7,367 nucleotides of DNA from Verrucomicrobiia bacterium (GTDB lineage Bacteria; Verrucomicrobiota; Verrucomicrobiia; Limisphaerales; Palsa-1400): the NCBI GenBank assembly GCA_025934545.1, contig JAICXV010000097.1, forward strand, positions 1 to 7,367, in the 5' to 3' direction. The first letter of the stretch is position 1; every line of letters starts with the position of its first letter. Under the pieces are notes generated by a model. The model did not search any database. It was not told where the DNA came from and saw only the letters and a program-made list of their open reading frames with translations. A program made the position numbers and the translations under genes. Shown here in pieces: positions 6,392 through 7,367 of the stretch.

Positions 6392-6396
6392 CTCCT
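6392..6396 (-). promoter_or_regulatory. Ribosome binding site of the tube gene
   Basis: AGGAG lies 7 nt before the tube ATG and overlaps the sheath stop codon (TTAGGAG). Sheath and tube are structural proteins needed in many copies, and this is among the strongest sites in the window. Confidence 0.8.
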
Positions 6397-7367
6397 AAGT
6401 TTGGATCGGACCTGCCATTTGTTGGATCTGGATGACCACGAACTCGGCTGGTTTCAATGGTGCAAAACCGACCAGAATATTGACGATACCGCGATCGATA
6501 TCGTTTTGTGTCGTCGTCTCGTGGTCGCACTTCACAAAATAAGCGTCCTTCGCCGTGTCTCCTTCAAACGCATGCTGGCGATAAAGGTCGTGCATGAATG
6601 CACCGACATTGAGCCTGATTTGCGCCCACAACGGTTCGTCGTTCGGCTCGAACACAACCCACTTCAGTGCGCGCACCAGCGACTCTTCGATGTATAACGC
6701 CGTTCTGCGCACCGGCACATACTTCCACTCCGATCCTTCTTCATCGTTTCCTTGCGTCGTCCGAGCTCCCCAAACAACAGTCCCATAGATGTGCATGTCT
6801 CGGATGCAGTTGATGCCTTTTGAATTGAGAATCCCGTTCTCCTGGTCAGTCAATTGTTGAACAGTGCCAAAAACCCCCGTAAGATTCGTCTCCGTCCCGG
6901 CAGGAGCCTTCCAAACGCCGCGATTCGCGTCGGTCTGCGCATAGATTCCAGCCACAAACCCGCAGGGGGGACAATTCCTGTTCCGATTCTGATTCATCGG
7001 GTCTGGCGACTGGATCCACGGGAAGTAAAAAGCCGCATTCGTTGAGGTCAATCCCTCCGGCAACTCCAAGGTGGTCACGTCGTTTACCGGAGCCTCTGAA
7101 TCCGCGATTAAAAAAGCACGACGCGATTCGCAATACTCGGCAAGGTATTGGAACGAAGGCGCGTCAACGAGACCGGGAACACACAAAAGATTAAACAAAT
7201 CTACCCGTTCCAACAAAGATTCGACGCTGTTGTCGGTAGCTGGGTCGAGCCTTGTCTTAAATGCATCATCGCCAGGCTGAAGAATCGTGCCATCATCTCC
7301 GCCGCTCAGGGTCTGAGTATCGGCCAACTTGCCCACCGCCGGCGTATCGTCCGGCACTCCTCCGCCA
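6395..7367 (-). CDS. Contractile tail sheath protein, C-terminal part, runs off right edge
   Basis: The reading frame is open from the right edge to the TAG at 6395-6397, giving about 323 residues. It is most likely the C-terminal portion of a phage-tail-sheath protein. A GTG at 7355-7357 is possible but probably internal, because open frame continues beyond it and the N-terminal sheath domains are absent. Numbered from that GTG, visible hallmarks are LLCVPGLVDAP (57-67), the Rossmann-like stretch RRAFLIAD (79-86), PPCGFVAGIYAQTDANRGVWKAPAG (130-154) and TVVWGART (193-200). The C-terminal domain follows: YVPVRRTALYIEESLVRALKWVVFEPND (213-240) and the terminal DIDRGIVNILVGFAPLKPAEFVVIQI (286-311), whose strand in known sheaths takes part in the inter-subunit handshake. 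The sheath contracts to push the tube through the target membrane. The gene end overlaps the tube gene's Shine-Dalgarno. Confidence 0.95.
   Translation of the reverse strand, partial: GGGVPDDTPAVGKLADTQTLSGGDDGTILQPGDDAFKTRLDPATDNSVESLLERVDLFNLLCVPGLVDAPSFQYLAEYCESRRAFLIADSEAPVNDVTTLELPEGLTSTNAAFYFPWIQSPDPMNQNRNRNCPPCGFVAGIYAQTDANRGVWKAPAGTETNLTGVFGTVQQLTDQENGILNSKGINCIRDMHIYGTVVWGARTTQGNDEEGSEWKYVPVRRTALYIEESLVRALKWVVFEPNDEPLWAQIRLNVGAFMHDLYRQHAFEGDTAKDAYFVKCDHETTTQNDIDRGIVNILVGFAPLKPAEFVVIQIQQMAGPIQT

Overview
The window is part of an extracellular contractile injection system (eCIS) locus: a phage-tail-derived contractile nanomachine of the Afp/PVC/MAC type. All eight genes lie on the minus strand, so transcription runs from the right edge to the left edge. 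The order along transcription is: contractile sheath (5' end off the right edge), inner tube, a T4-type baseplate protein with two CxxC pairs, a disordered accessory protein, a DUF4255 (Pvc16/Afp16-like) terminator/cap protein with Ig-like C-terminal domains, an AAA+ ATPase (Afp15/Pvc15-like), a roughly 100-residue conserved small protein, and the first 90 codons of a DUF4157 protein (rest off the left edge). The spike, LysM, gp25-like and gp6-like baseplate genes and the toxin cargo are not visible and may lie beyond the edges.

Packing is extremely tight. Four junctions are exact 4-bp ATGA stop/start overlaps (4243-4246, 2999-3002, 585-588, 268-271). One more is an 8-bp overlap on a GTG start, and the two remaining junctions have 8- and 10-bp gaps. 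I see no internal promoter, terminator, tRNA, CRISPR or insertion sequence and no gene-free stretch, so this looks like the interior of one translationally coupled operon.

How the parts should work together (family knowledge): the tube polymerises inside the sheath, the DUF4255 protein caps the distal end, the ATPase helps assembly or maturation, the CxxC protein belongs to the baseplate side, and DUF4157 proteins are recurrent eCIS partners, often linked to cargo.

Two things depart from the usual plan. (1) The ATPase appears to carry an in-frame insertion of about 130 residues between its sensor-2 region and its usual C-terminal motif. (2) A quasi-10-bp tandem sequence, of a type I recall as dispersed in some environmental bacterial genomes, forms the end of the small gene's reading frame and lies immediately upstream of the DUF4157 start.

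The host is an environmental Gram-negative-type bacterium of moderate GC. The repeat style hints at the Verrucomicrobia/Planctomycetes/Acidobacteria sphere, but that is only a weak inference.
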